Origin: Deltaproteobacteria bacterium
Lineage (GTDB): Bacteria > Desulfobacterota > Desulfofervidia > Desulfofervidales > DG-60
Reading direction: 5' to 3'
DNA: 9,326 nucleotides
NCBI GenBank assembly: GCA_021163945.1
Contig: JAGGTC010000138.1
Span: 1-9,326 of the forward strand
Positions 1 through 5,784 of this stretch are shown in pieces (within the stretch, counting starts at the first letter, position 1; the number at the start of each line of letters is the position of its first letter). Under the pieces are notes generated by a model. The model ran no database searches. It was given only the letters and a program-made list of their open reading frames with translations, and had not been told where the DNA came from. The translations under genes were made by a program, and so were the position numbers.

Positions 1-116
1 GTGAAAGGCCCAAAAAAACCGACATCTTGTAACTTGTCATAAAGGAGCAGATAGTTCTTTCCCTTAAAACTAAAATCCATTAAAAGATATAAGTTATCTT
101 CAAAACCCTTGATCAT
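1..116 (-). CDS. Possible partial hypothetical protein, running off the left edge
   Basis: This minus-strand frame opens with ATG at 116-114, directly after two in-frame TAG codons, and stays open for 38 codons to the window edge. All three plus-strand frames and the other two minus frames contain stops here. The product starts MIKGFEDNLYLLMDFSFKG and continues with a mix of charged, aromatic and hydrophobic residues that looks protein-like. I recognise no family. There is no clear Shine-Dalgarno sequence, but a promoter-like TTGACT-17-TTAAAT pair sits just upstream and would give a nearly leaderless message. An open run of 38 codons can arise by chance, so the call rests mainly on the symmetrical promoter arrangement next to it. 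Confidence 0.35.
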   Translation of the reverse strand, partial: MIKGFEDNLYLLMDFSFKGKNYLLLYDKLQDVGFFGPF

Positions 117-127
117 CTACTAAGGAT

Positions 128-156
128 ATTTAATGTCTCTTTAGATAATAAGTCAA
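128..156 (-). promoter_or_regulatory. Putative divergent sigma70-type promoter, minus strand
   Basis: Read on the minus strand, TTGACT (156-151) is followed after 17 bases by TTAAAT (133-128). Both hexamers are the same as those of the plus-strand promoter, and the -35 lies in the left arm of the inverted repeat. The predicted start point, near 121, is about five bases before the ATG of the small minus-strand frame. The mirror arrangement is the main support, because the -10 alone is weak. Confidence 0.4.
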
Positions 157-210
157 ATAGAGATTCTCAATAATAAACCCCATTTTGTATTGAAACTTTC
201 TATTTGACTT
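150..210. repeat. Imperfect inverted repeat between divergent promoters
   Basis: The left arm AAGTCAAATAGA (150-161) is the exact reverse complement of TCTATTTGACTT (199-210). Inside it, TCAATA (167-172) pairs with TATTGA (188-193), with a few pairs and mismatches between, leaving about 15 unpaired bases in the centre. The stem is AT-rich and no T-run follows it, so it does not look like an intrinsic terminator. Each arm holds an outward-reading TTGACT, which suggests a DNA operator or a paired promoter rather than an RNA leader. The predicted start site for the plus operon lies downstream of the structure, so the mRNA would not contain it. Confidence 0.7.
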
Positions 211-231
211 TCTAATAGCAAACATTTAAAT
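204..231 (+). promoter_or_regulatory. Putative sigma70-type promoter of the sulfur/selenium operon
   Basis: TTGACT (204-209, five of six matches to TTGACA) is followed after 16 bases by TTAAAT (226-231, four of six matches to TATAAT). Transcription would start near 238, only a few bases before the ATG at 241. That start codon has no Shine-Dalgarno sequence ahead of it, which fits a leaderless or near-leaderless transcript. The -35 element lies inside the right arm of the inverted repeat. Assigned by eye only. Confidence 0.45.
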
Positions 232-240
232 GAGTAATCC

Positions 241-795
241 ATGAGGATATTGGAAAAGATAAAAGAGAGATTCATTCCAAAAAAGAGGGTATTTGAAAGG
301 GGGAAAGGGCTAATCATTCTAAATGAGGTCTCAGAGGCCATGCAGGTAGAGAAGGTCCTTAAATCCTTTGGCTATGAGGTAAAGGGTGTGGCACCTCCCC
401 CTGAGATACGCAAGGGTTGTGACCTGGCAGTAGAGTTTAATCTTGTAGATAGGCTGGGGATAGAAAGGGTCCTTAAAAGGAGTAAGCTCCCTCCCCTGGA
501 TATTATCTCACTAGATGATATTTCACAAAGGCCTTTAGATATAACAAAGGAGAAGGAAATTGGAAGATATCTTATGATAACTGCAGCAAATATGAAGATA
601 ACAGTAGATAAGGAGACTGGCACAATTGTCAATATCTCAGGTGGGGGCTGCCCAGATGTCCCTTATCTTACAATAAGCCTTTTGGGAAAAAGGTTAAATG
701 AAATAGAGGATATTGATGATATAGGCTATTCCCTCTGTGCCTATATGCTAAAGAAGGCCTATGAAAGGGCATTGGATATTTTAAATGTGGACTGA
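241..795 (+). CDS. DUF3343-like (putative Se/S carrier) protein with extra C-terminal domain
   Basis: This 184-residue soluble protein has two parts. Residues 22-66 resemble the DUF3343 family, which is annotated as putative Se/S carrier: a hydrophobic strand (GLIILNEVSEAM), a helix with the EKVLKSFG pattern, then PPPEIRKGC and a following strand. Cys60 occupies the family's conserved cysteine position. Residues 100-184 are not a domain I recognise. They contain GGGCPD with Cys137, and a further Cys166. Family members are often under 100 residues, so this one is about twice as long. It begins an operon with a split YedE transporter and TusA, which supports a role in handling sulfur or selenium in the cytoplasm. 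Biochemistry of DUF3343 is thin, so carrier function is inferred. The ATG lacks a Shine-Dalgarno sequence but sits just after a promoter-like element. Confidence 0.8.
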   Translation: MRILEKIKERFIPKKRVFERGKGLIILNEVSEAMQVEKVLKSFGYEVKGVAPPPEIRKGCDLAVEFNLVDRLGIERVLKRSKLPPLDIISLDDISQRPLDITKEKEIGRYLMITAANMKITVDKETGTIVNISGGGCPDVPYLTISLLGKRLNEIEDIDDIGYSLCAYMLKKAYERALDILNVD

Positions 796-803
796 GGTGA
801 ATC

Positions 804-1661
804 TTGCTTGTAATTGTAGGCACTCTACCATTTGACAATATAGAGGTAGGGGGAGGGAGGGCAACATTTGAAGGTGGAAGGATTAAAATAGGAGGACTTG
901 ATGTCATACCTAGCTTAGGGACAAGCGCCATGGTGGCATCGGCCTGTATTGTCTGTGAGGCACTTAAATTGGGGCCCCCATATTTTATCACTGCTGGAGA
1001 CATAGGGGATGGGAGAAGGAGTAAGGAGCTTTATCAATATGTGGCAAGTAATATTTTATCCGTTAACCCCAGTGTCCTTGCTATGCACTATATCATGCCA
1101 GATATAAAAGGGATAAGAGGCATCCTTGACTCATTAAAGAAAAAAGAGACAACGATAATAGCAGATGCAGGTGCTATGTATGCCACTAAGGCAGCAGGTC
1201 TTTCAAAAAGTGTTGACATATTTACACCTGATGCAGGCGAGATGGCATACCTGGCAGACCCAAGGGCAACCCACCCTGCATATGTACAACACCTCCTTTT
1301 TGAATTGGATGCCTCTGAGATCCTTACATTAATAAAAAAGGCGTATGAGTATGGGAATGTCCCTGATGTTTTGTTGGTAAAGGGGCCTGTAGACTATATC
1401 GTAAAGGGTGGTGAGGTGGCTGGGGTCATTGATGAGCCATCCATTCCGGCCCTGGAGGCCATAGGGGGGACAGGCGATTGTCTAACAGGGATCCTCTCTT
1501 CCCTAATTTATGCAGGGCTAGAGAGGGTTGATGCCTGTATAAAGGCAGCAAAAATAAATCGTATTGCAGGGATGCTTGCAAATCCCAACCCATCAACATC
1601 CATTTTGAGAATAATAGGAAAAATTAAAGATGCACTAAGGGAGGTAAGGCTATGCGTATGA
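804..1661 (+). CDS. Ribokinase-superfamily protein resembling NAD(P)H-hydrate dehydratase (YjeF C-terminal domain)
   Basis: This 285-residue protein has the fold marks of the ribokinase superfamily, closest to the ADP/ATP-dependent NAD(P)H-hydrate dehydratases. DAGAM (121-125), TPDAGEM (141-147, compare the family's TPHPGE), VKGPVDYIV (192-200) and GGTGDCLTGI (221-230) fall in the usual order. Asp225 of GTGD would be the catalytic base. No YjeF N-terminal epimerase domain is present. A true repair enzyme would dehydrate damaged NAD(P)HX, but its place between a DUF3343 protein and a YedE transporter suggests a dedicated kinase-like or nucleotide-dependent step in sulfur/selenium handling. That part is inference. 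The start is TTG at 804, chosen because GAGG (794-797) lies six bases upstream and no better start lies between the preceding stop and the conserved strand. The 3' end overlaps the next gene by 10 bases. Confidence 0.8.
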   Translation: MLVIVGTLPFDNIEVGGGRATFEGGRIKIGGLDVIPSLGTSAMVASACIVCEALKLGPPYFITAGDIGDGRRSKELYQYVASNILSVNPSVLAMHYIMPDIKGIRGILDSLKKKETTIIADAGAMYATKAAGLSKSVDIFTPDAGEMAYLADPRATHPAYVQHLLFELDASEILTLIKKAYEYGNVPDVLLVKGPVDYIVKGGEVAGVIDEPSIPALEAIGGTGDCLTGILSSLIYAGLERVDACIKAAKINRIAGMLANPNPSTSILRIIGKIKDALREVRLCV

Positions 1662-2152
1662 CAGCGGCAATGGTAGGGGCCATTTCAGGATTTTTGGCTG
1701 CGGCAGTGCAGGCATTCTTCCATGTCATTCCCCCACCTGCCTATGGCATCTGCATTGCCTGCCATGTAAGGGATTTAGTGAACTGGATTGCTGCCCACAT
1801 ATACCCTATATATGGCATTTCTCATGGAAAATTGATAATCCCTGGTGGCCCTGTCTCATATAACTTCCCACTCCTTACAGTTGTAGGGGTATTGATTGGT
1901 GCATATATAGCAGCAAGGATAAATAGGGAATTTAGGTGGAAGGTAATGAGGGTAGCCTGGCAAAGGCCGTTTGCAGAGTTTTTTTGGGGGATGATGGTTA
2001 TGATATCTGCCCTAACAGTAGGGGGCTGTCCCATAAGGACAGCACTTAAGACTGCATATCTAGATATAACTGCAGCTATAGGGCTTGTAATGATTGGTGT
2101 AGGTGTATTTTTTGGCTGCCAGGTACTAAAGAAATTGGTCTATGGGAGGTAA
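1652..2152 (+). CDS. YeeE/YedE-family transporter, N-terminal half
   Basis: This 166-residue membrane protein matches one half of a YeeE/YedE (Sulf_transp) transporter. Likely membrane segments lie near residues 5-25, 74-90, 106-122 and 138-158. Diagnostic motifs are YGICIACHVRD (31-41, Cys34 and Cys37) and GGCPIR (124-129, Cys126). Cys156 is also present. In the related thiosulfate importer TsuA/YeeE, conserved cysteines in such motifs pass the substrate through the membrane. Full-length family members carry both halves in one chain, whereas here the second half is the next gene, so the two products probably form a heterodimer. The start at 1652 is supported by GGGAGG (1639-1644) seven bases upstream; a second ATG at 1658 is possible. 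The substrate could be thiosulfate, another sulfur compound or a selenium compound. Confidence 0.85.
   Translation: MRMTAAMVGAISGFLAAAVQAFFHVIPPPAYGICIACHVRDLVNWIAAHIYPIYGISHGKLIIPGGPVSYNFPLLTVVGVLIGAYIAARINREFRWKVMRVAWQRPFAEFFWGMMVMISALTVGGCPIRTALKTAYLDITAAIGLVMIGVGVFFGCQVLKKLVYGR
2145..2149 (+). promoter_or_regulatory. Ribosome binding site that decides the start of the second YedE half
   Basis: GGAGG lies four bases before the ATG at 2154 and overlaps the end of the preceding gene. An in-frame ATG at 2142 precedes this site and has no comparable motif upstream. I therefore prefer 2154, which leaves one base between the two half-transporter genes. Confidence 0.6.
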
Positions 2153-2153
2153 G

Positions 2154-2684
2154 ATGGATATATTACCACCAGTGGCAACCCTATGCCTTGGCATAATCTT
2201 TGGCTATATCGGCCAGAGGGCAAGGATGTGCTTTATAGGGGGAATGAGGGACTATTTTCTTGTAAGGGATACATATTTGATAAAAGGGCTATTTACCTTT
2301 TTAATATTTGCCTTTATTGGCTTTTTTATGTTTCATTTTATCTCAAAGGCCATTTCCACATTTCCATGGTTTTTAAACGGAGGTGCTGTATTCTTAAAAA
2401 AGTGGAAAACTATGGGGATAAATGTAGACCCAAGCCCTATTTTGCCTGTCCCTGGAGACCCCATTACATGGTCCCCAAAGGTATGGGCACATATAATAGT
2501 GGCTATGATTGGTGGTTTTGGGCTTGGTTTCTTTTCAACACTTTCTGGTGGATGCCCATTTAGGCAACATGTAATGGCGGCTGAGGGAAGCAAGAGTGCA
2601 ATAGTGTATCTGATAGGGCTTTACCTTGGGGCCGTAGTATTTCATAAATTTATTGCCCCTATTATTAAAGCTATTTTGGGATAG
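2154..2684 (+). CDS. YeeE/YedE-family transporter, C-terminal half
   Basis: This 176-residue membrane protein (180 if the ATG at 2142 is used) is the partner of the gene before it. Membrane segments lie near residues 6-21, 43-66, 113-130 and 147-172. ARMCFIGGMRD (23-33, Cys26) and SGGCPFRQH (131-139, Cys134) are hallmark YedE motifs and match the selenium-associated YedE type better than the short YeeE proteins, though I cannot separate these firmly. A soluble loop of about 45 residues between the second and third segments is rich in Pro, Trp and Gly. With the other half it would make a full YedE-like pore with cysteines on both sides. One base separates the two genes, so balanced expression is expected. 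The stop codon TAG overlaps the ribosome binding site of the TusA gene. Confidence 0.85.
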   Translation: MDILPPVATLCLGIIFGYIGQRARMCFIGGMRDYFLVRDTYLIKGLFTFLIFAFIGFFMFHFISKAISTFPWFLNGGAVFLKKWKTMGINVDPSPILPVPGDPITWSPKVWAHIIVAMIGGFGLGFFSTLSGGCPFRQHVMAAEGSKSAIVYLIGLYLGAVVFHKFIAPIIKAILG

Positions 2685-2688
2685 GAGG
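2684..2688 (+). promoter_or_regulatory. Ribosome binding site of the TusA gene
   Basis: GGAGG lies five bases before the ATG at 2694. Its last base belongs to an in-frame GTG (2688) that could be mistaken for the start. Placing the start at 2694 gives the usual TusA N-terminus, with only a few residues before the first strand. Confidence 0.65.
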
Positions 2689-2693
2689 TGCCT

Positions 2694-2918
2694 ATGGCAG
2701 ATATAACAATAGATGTATGCGGTGAGGTCTGCCCTGTGCCGGTTATGAAGACAGATGAGGCACTCTCAAAGATGAAAAGGGGGCAGACATTGGAGGTAAT
2801 TGTAGACTATCCCCCCTCAAAGGAGAATGTACAGAGGTTAGCTACCTTTAGGGGGAATAAGATAATAGAGGTAAAGGAGGAGGGGGAGGTAGTAAGGATA
2901 TTGATTGAGAAGGCATAA
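2694..2918 (+). CDS. TusA-family sulfur carrier protein
   Basis: This 74-residue protein is a complete TusA/SirA/YedF-type sulfur carrier. It begins MADITIDVCGEVCPVPVMKT and has the CPxP motif at residues 13-16. Cys13 is the residue that carries a persulfide in known family members, and Cys9 lies four residues before it. A helix (ALSKMKRGQTLEV) and two further strands complete the two-layer fold. It lacks the C-terminal extension of the longer YedF proteins. In many genomes a YeeE/YedE transporter is paired with a TusA-like protein (TsuB/YeeD), and here the gene follows the transporter by nine bases. It is therefore the likely cytoplasmic acceptor of the imported sulfur or selenium. The downstream destination, for example DsrEFH, selenophosphate synthetase or cofactor assembly, is not in the window. 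Confidence 0.92.
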   Translation: MADITIDVCGEVCPVPVMKTDEALSKMKRGQTLEVIVDYPPSKENVQRLATFRGNKIIEVKEEGEVVRILIEKA

Positions 2919-2930
2919 AGGAGGGTAATT

Positions 2931-4247
2931 ATGAAAAAGATATGGTGGTTTATAGCATTTTGTCTTGTCTTTTGTGTATCTGATCATTTGGGGGCGGCTG
3001 GCTTTACCAAATACAAGGGCGGGATATCACTGCTTGATGGAAAGATTGTGTTTGGTGGAAGATTTAGGTTTAGGCAGGAGATAAAGGATGCTTACTATGT
3101 CCCTGATGGTAAAAGGAAGGTCCATGATGACCTCTCCCTTTTTCAGACAAGGCTCTATATGGAGTTTAGGCCTAAGGATGAGATAGGATTTCACCTTATG
3201 TTTGAAGATGCAAGGGACTTCACTGAGCCACACCCATACAAATCACTAGTACCCTATGCCTATGACACTGCCTTCGATGTACAGCAGGCATATATATATT
3301 ATGAGCCAAAAGATAGACCACTTTCTATGTGGGCAGGGAGGAGGGAGGTATTTTACCTTAAACACAGGCTTATTGGGACAACTATAGGATGGGGAAACAA
3401 GGTCATTACATATGATGGGGCTATGGTAACAATCAAAAACAAAAATTTTGACATTGATATCTCCTATCTAAACTGGGTCAGGCCCCAGCATACAGGCAGG
3501 CTCTTTGAACACACCTGGTTTTCTGATCCAGCAAATGTCTTTCTTGTTTGGGCTACATTAAAGGACATCTACCCAAATGGAAATATAGAGGTCTACACCA
3601 TCTATGATGACCGTCATAATGGAGAAGATGTATATACCATGGGTTTTAGGACATATGGAAGGATTGGGGAGCCCTTTAATTATGATATAGATGCAAATCT
3701 TCAATGGGGGGATAAGCTAATAGACAACAGCTTCTATAACAGGATAGCAGGGTCTTTTTATTTAGATATTTCCTATAATTTTGGCCTCCCCTTAAATCCA
3801 TCATTAGGGATGGAGTATTTTATGGCAACAGGGGACAGCCATCCAAAAAAGGGAAATTACAATACATTTGATCAACTCTATGCTACCCCTCATTATTCAT
3901 ATGGGTATATGGACCTAATGGGCTGGCAGAATATGCATGATTTAAGCCTTAAGGGCACTATAAGGCCCTTTAAGGGCTTTAAGTTTTCTACATCACTTCA
4001 TACATTTTGGCTCTTTGCAAACGAGGATGCCTGGTATAATGCGTACAAAAAGATCCAAAGATATGGCAGAGAAGATGCAAGTCACTATGTAGGAAACGAA
4101 ATGGATTTTATCTTCTTTTATAATTTTTTAAAGAATTTTACACTGATAGGCACATATTCCCACTTCTTTGCGGGGAGGTTTGTAGCACAGACTGGTCAAA
4201 GCAATGATGCCGACTTCTTCTCCATGGAAATTCGCTTTGAGTTATAA
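2931..4247 (+). CDS. Outer-membrane beta-barrel porin, alginate-export-like
   Basis: This 438-residue secreted protein starts with a signal peptide (MKKIWW, then a hydrophobic core, with likely cleavage near AA at 22-23). The rest alternates polar and aromatic residues in the manner of beta-strands, with many Tyr, Phe and Trp. I see no cysteine in the mature part. FGGRFRFRQE (near residues 41-50), FQTRLYMEFRP, and AYIYYEP followed by a GRREV segment resemble the alginate-export porin family, a broad group that also covers porins unrelated to alginate. The terminal strand ends in RFEL rather than the classical final aromatic residue. AAAGGAGGG (2917-2925) gives a strong ribosome binding site six bases before the ATG, and the gap to TusA is 12 bases. 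Operon position suggests it admits the sulfur or selenium compound, but the substrate is unproven. Confidence 0.75.
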   Translation: MKKIWWFIAFCLVFCVSDHLGAAGFTKYKGGISLLDGKIVFGGRFRFRQEIKDAYYVPDGKRKVHDDLSLFQTRLYMEFRPKDEIGFHLMFEDARDFTEPHPYKSLVPYAYDTAFDVQQAYIYYEPKDRPLSMWAGRREVFYLKHRLIGTTIGWGNKVITYDGAMVTIKNKNFDIDISYLNWVRPQHTGRLFEHTWFSDPANVFLVWATLKDIYPNGNIEVYTIYDDRHNGEDVYTMGFRTYGRIGEPFNYDIDANLQWGDKLIDNSFYNRIAGSFYLDISYNFGLPLNPSLGMEYFMATGDSHPKKGNYNTFDQLYATPHYSYGYMDLMGWQNMHDLSLKGTIRPFKGFKFSTSLHTFWLFANEDAWYNAYKKIQRYGREDASHYVGNEMDFIFFYNFLKNFTLIGTYSHFFAGRFVAQTGQSNDADFFSMEIRFEL

Positions 4248-4258
4248 ATAAACTTAAA

Positions 4259-5290
4259 TTAAGGCGTTAAATGTACTTCCTTCTTACAGTGGGGGCAATT
4301 TTTCCCTTTTATCTCCCACCTGGTTATACGATAGCCAACCCTCTCTATCAGCAATGTACCGCAATAGGGACAGTATGTATTTTCAAAGGGGTGGCCTGGT
4401 ATGTTTCCTATATAGGGGTAATAGATGCCCTGTCTTCTTGCCTCTTTGTAGGCAAACTCCAATATATCTGTAGGGGTAGGGGGGTTAAAATAGCGGTATG
4501 CAGGAAAATACCTTGTAAAGTGAAGGGGTGTTTCAGGCCCCAATATATCTAAATGCTTTTTAATTAGGCCTTCTATCTTCATCTTGTTATCGTTTATCCC
4601 AGTCACCACAAGGTGGATCATCTCTACATGCATTCCCATCTCCTTTGCCACATGTGCATTCCTCCAGATAATCTCCTCCTTTGCCCCTCCCAAATAATTG
4701 TAATATGCCTCTTTATCTCCTTTTATATCTATATTTATGGCATCCATCCCCGCCTCTTTTAGCATCCTTAAGGCATCAATTGTCATATATCCGTTAGAGA
4801 CATAGGTATTATAAAGATTTTTCTCCTTTGCCAATCTAAATAAATCAATTGTATACTCAAAGAGGAGCGTGGGCTCTTGGAAGCTAATGCAGATCCCTTT
4901 GTCTTTACGCCCAATGGCCTCATCAACCATGTCTTTAGGTGGGATATACTTTGCATTATTTGGTTCAGGCACCCTATAGGATAGGTGCCAATTTTGACAC
5001 CAGGGACATTTAAGATTGCAAGACCAGGTAGATATAGTAAGGGCAGTACTTCCAGGGTAGAAGTGAAAAAATGGCTTTATCTCTATAGGCCTTGAGTCAA
5101 TAGCACTGATATCACCATATACCAGTGTATAAAGCCTTCCATCAATGTTCATCCTTGTTTTACAAAGACCCCTTTTATTAGGTGAGATGACACACCTCCT
5201 CTCACACAGTCCACACCTGACCTTTCCCCCCTTTAGGGGTTCATAGAGGATGGCCTCCTTTACCGTAGGAAATTCTAAAATTTTTTCCAT
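4259..5290 (-). CDS. amrS: AmmeMemoRadiSam system radical SAM enzyme
   Basis: This 343-residue protein is a PflA-like radical SAM enzyme. The cluster-binding CNLKCPWC lies at residues 91-98 (Cys91, Cys95, Cys98) and should hold the 4Fe-4S cluster that cleaves S-adenosylmethionine. Before it come four cysteines (26, 29, 33, 43) in a CGLCERRC...GLC pattern. The C-terminus adds two CPxC pairs (307/310 and 332/335) of zinc-ribbon type around the family's LLIERVGYRITR stretch. YVSNGYMT (163-170) and INIDIKG (185-191) fit the expected barrel strands. The family is named for its frequent linkage to AMMECR1 and MEMO domain proteins, neither of which is in this window. Its reaction is not established. 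The gene is convergent with the porin gene (11-base gap) and divergent from the phosphatase gene. Confidence 0.93.
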   Translation of the reverse strand: MEKILEFPTVKEAILYEPLKGGKVRCGLCERRCVISPNKRGLCKTRMNIDGRLYTLVYGDISAIDSRPIEIKPFFHFYPGSTALTISTWSCNLKCPWCQNWHLSYRVPEPNNAKYIPPKDMVDEAIGRKDKGICISFQEPTLLFEYTIDLFRLAKEKNLYNTYVSNGYMTIDALRMLKEAGMDAINIDIKGDKEAYYNYLGGAKEEIIWRNAHVAKEMGMHVEMIHLVVTGINDNKMKIEGLIKKHLDILGPETPLHFTRYFPAYRYFNPPTPTDILEFAYKEARRQGIYYPYIGNIPGHPFENTYCPYCGTLLIERVGYRITRWEIKGKNCPHCKKEVHLTP

Positions 5291-5334
5291 TTTCTATTTA
5301 AATATGTCATTTATTTTATTAAAATCAAGGTACT
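5291..5334. promoter_or_regulatory. Short divergent spacer with possible promoters in both directions
   Basis: These 44 bases are strongly AT-rich and separate two genes that point away from each other, so both promoters must lie here or inside the neighbouring genes. On the plus strand, TTTAAA (5297-5302) and TAAAAT (5320-5325) are 17 bases apart. AAGG (5327-5330) lies four bases before the ATG at 5335. On the minus strand, TTGATT and a TATTTA-like element lead toward the radical SAM gene. AT-rich DNA gives such matches easily, so the exact boxes are tentative. Confidence 0.35.
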
Positions 5335-5760
5335 ATGCCCCCAAAACGCCTCCTCTTTGTATGTTGGGGCAATACATGTAGGAGTCCTATGGCCGCTGCC
5401 CTTGCCAAAAAGGTGATTGGGAAAAGGGCAGAGGTGGAGAGTGCGGGCATATCTGTTCGGGCCGTGGGGGCAGCAGGCCCTGCTATCAAGGTTATGGAGT
5501 CTGAGTTTGGATTAGATATCTCAGGGCATGTACCACGGGGTGTCTCGGGGATTGGGCTTGATGATTTTGACTATATCATTGCCATGGATAGCTATGTAGC
5601 AGATTACCTTATAAAAAGATACAATGTCCCTAAGGAAAAGCTCATCTTGTGGCAGATTGAGGACCCATATCTTCAAGGGATTGATGTATATAGAAGGTGT
5701 GCCTATGAGATTTATTCACATATCAAAACACTTATCAAAAAATTAACAGTTGCAAAATGA
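5335..5760 (+). CDS. Low-molecular-weight protein tyrosine phosphatase
   Basis: This 141-residue cytoplasmic enzyme has the CX5R phosphate loop at residues 10-16 (CWGNTCR, followed by SP). Cys10 is the nucleophile and Arg16 the phosphate-binding residue. The general acid Asp110 sits in DPY (110-112), and IIAMD (81-85) is typical of the family. The extra cysteines that LMW-type arsenate reductases use for their thiol relay (around residues 80-90) are missing, so phosphatase activity is favoured over arsenate reduction. Bacterial members often act on tyrosine kinases of polysaccharide export, but no such kinase is visible here. The length is close to the family norm. The TolC-like gene follows after about 24 bases, so the phosphatase may share its transcript. 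Confidence 0.88.
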   Translation: MPPKRLLFVCWGNTCRSPMAAALAKKVIGKRAEVESAGISVRAVGAAGPAIKVMESEFGLDISGHVPRGVSGIGLDDFDYIIAMDSYVADYLIKRYNVPKEKLILWQIEDPYLQGIDVYRRCAYEIYSHIKTLIKKLTVAK

Positions 5761-5784
5761 ATTAAACCTGTTAGGATGGCCAGG

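Noticed and set aside
150..210. Inverted repeat as an intrinsic terminator
   Set aside because: The stem is AT-rich, interrupted, and no run of T follows on either strand. The -35-like elements in its arms fit a control site better.
2183..2563. Plus-strand frame of 126 codons overlapping the second YedE half
   Set aside because: It is rich in Cys, Trp and Phe with no family features, whereas the overlapping frame carries conserved YedE motifs.
2931..3003. Lipoprotein signal in the porin
   Set aside because: The signal peptide contains two cysteines, but LVFC does not fit a lipobox. A normal cleavage site near the AA pair is more likely.
4253..4263. Palindrome CTTAAATTAAG between the convergent genes as a terminator
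   Set aside because: It is only 11 bases, has no stable GC stem or loop, and overlaps the radical SAM stop codon. Chance is likely in AT-rich DNA.
5335..5760. Arsenate reductase (LMW-type ArsC)
   Set aside because: The phosphate loop and DPY fit, but the downstream relay cysteines near residues 80-90 are missing; IIAMD there is typical of phosphatases.
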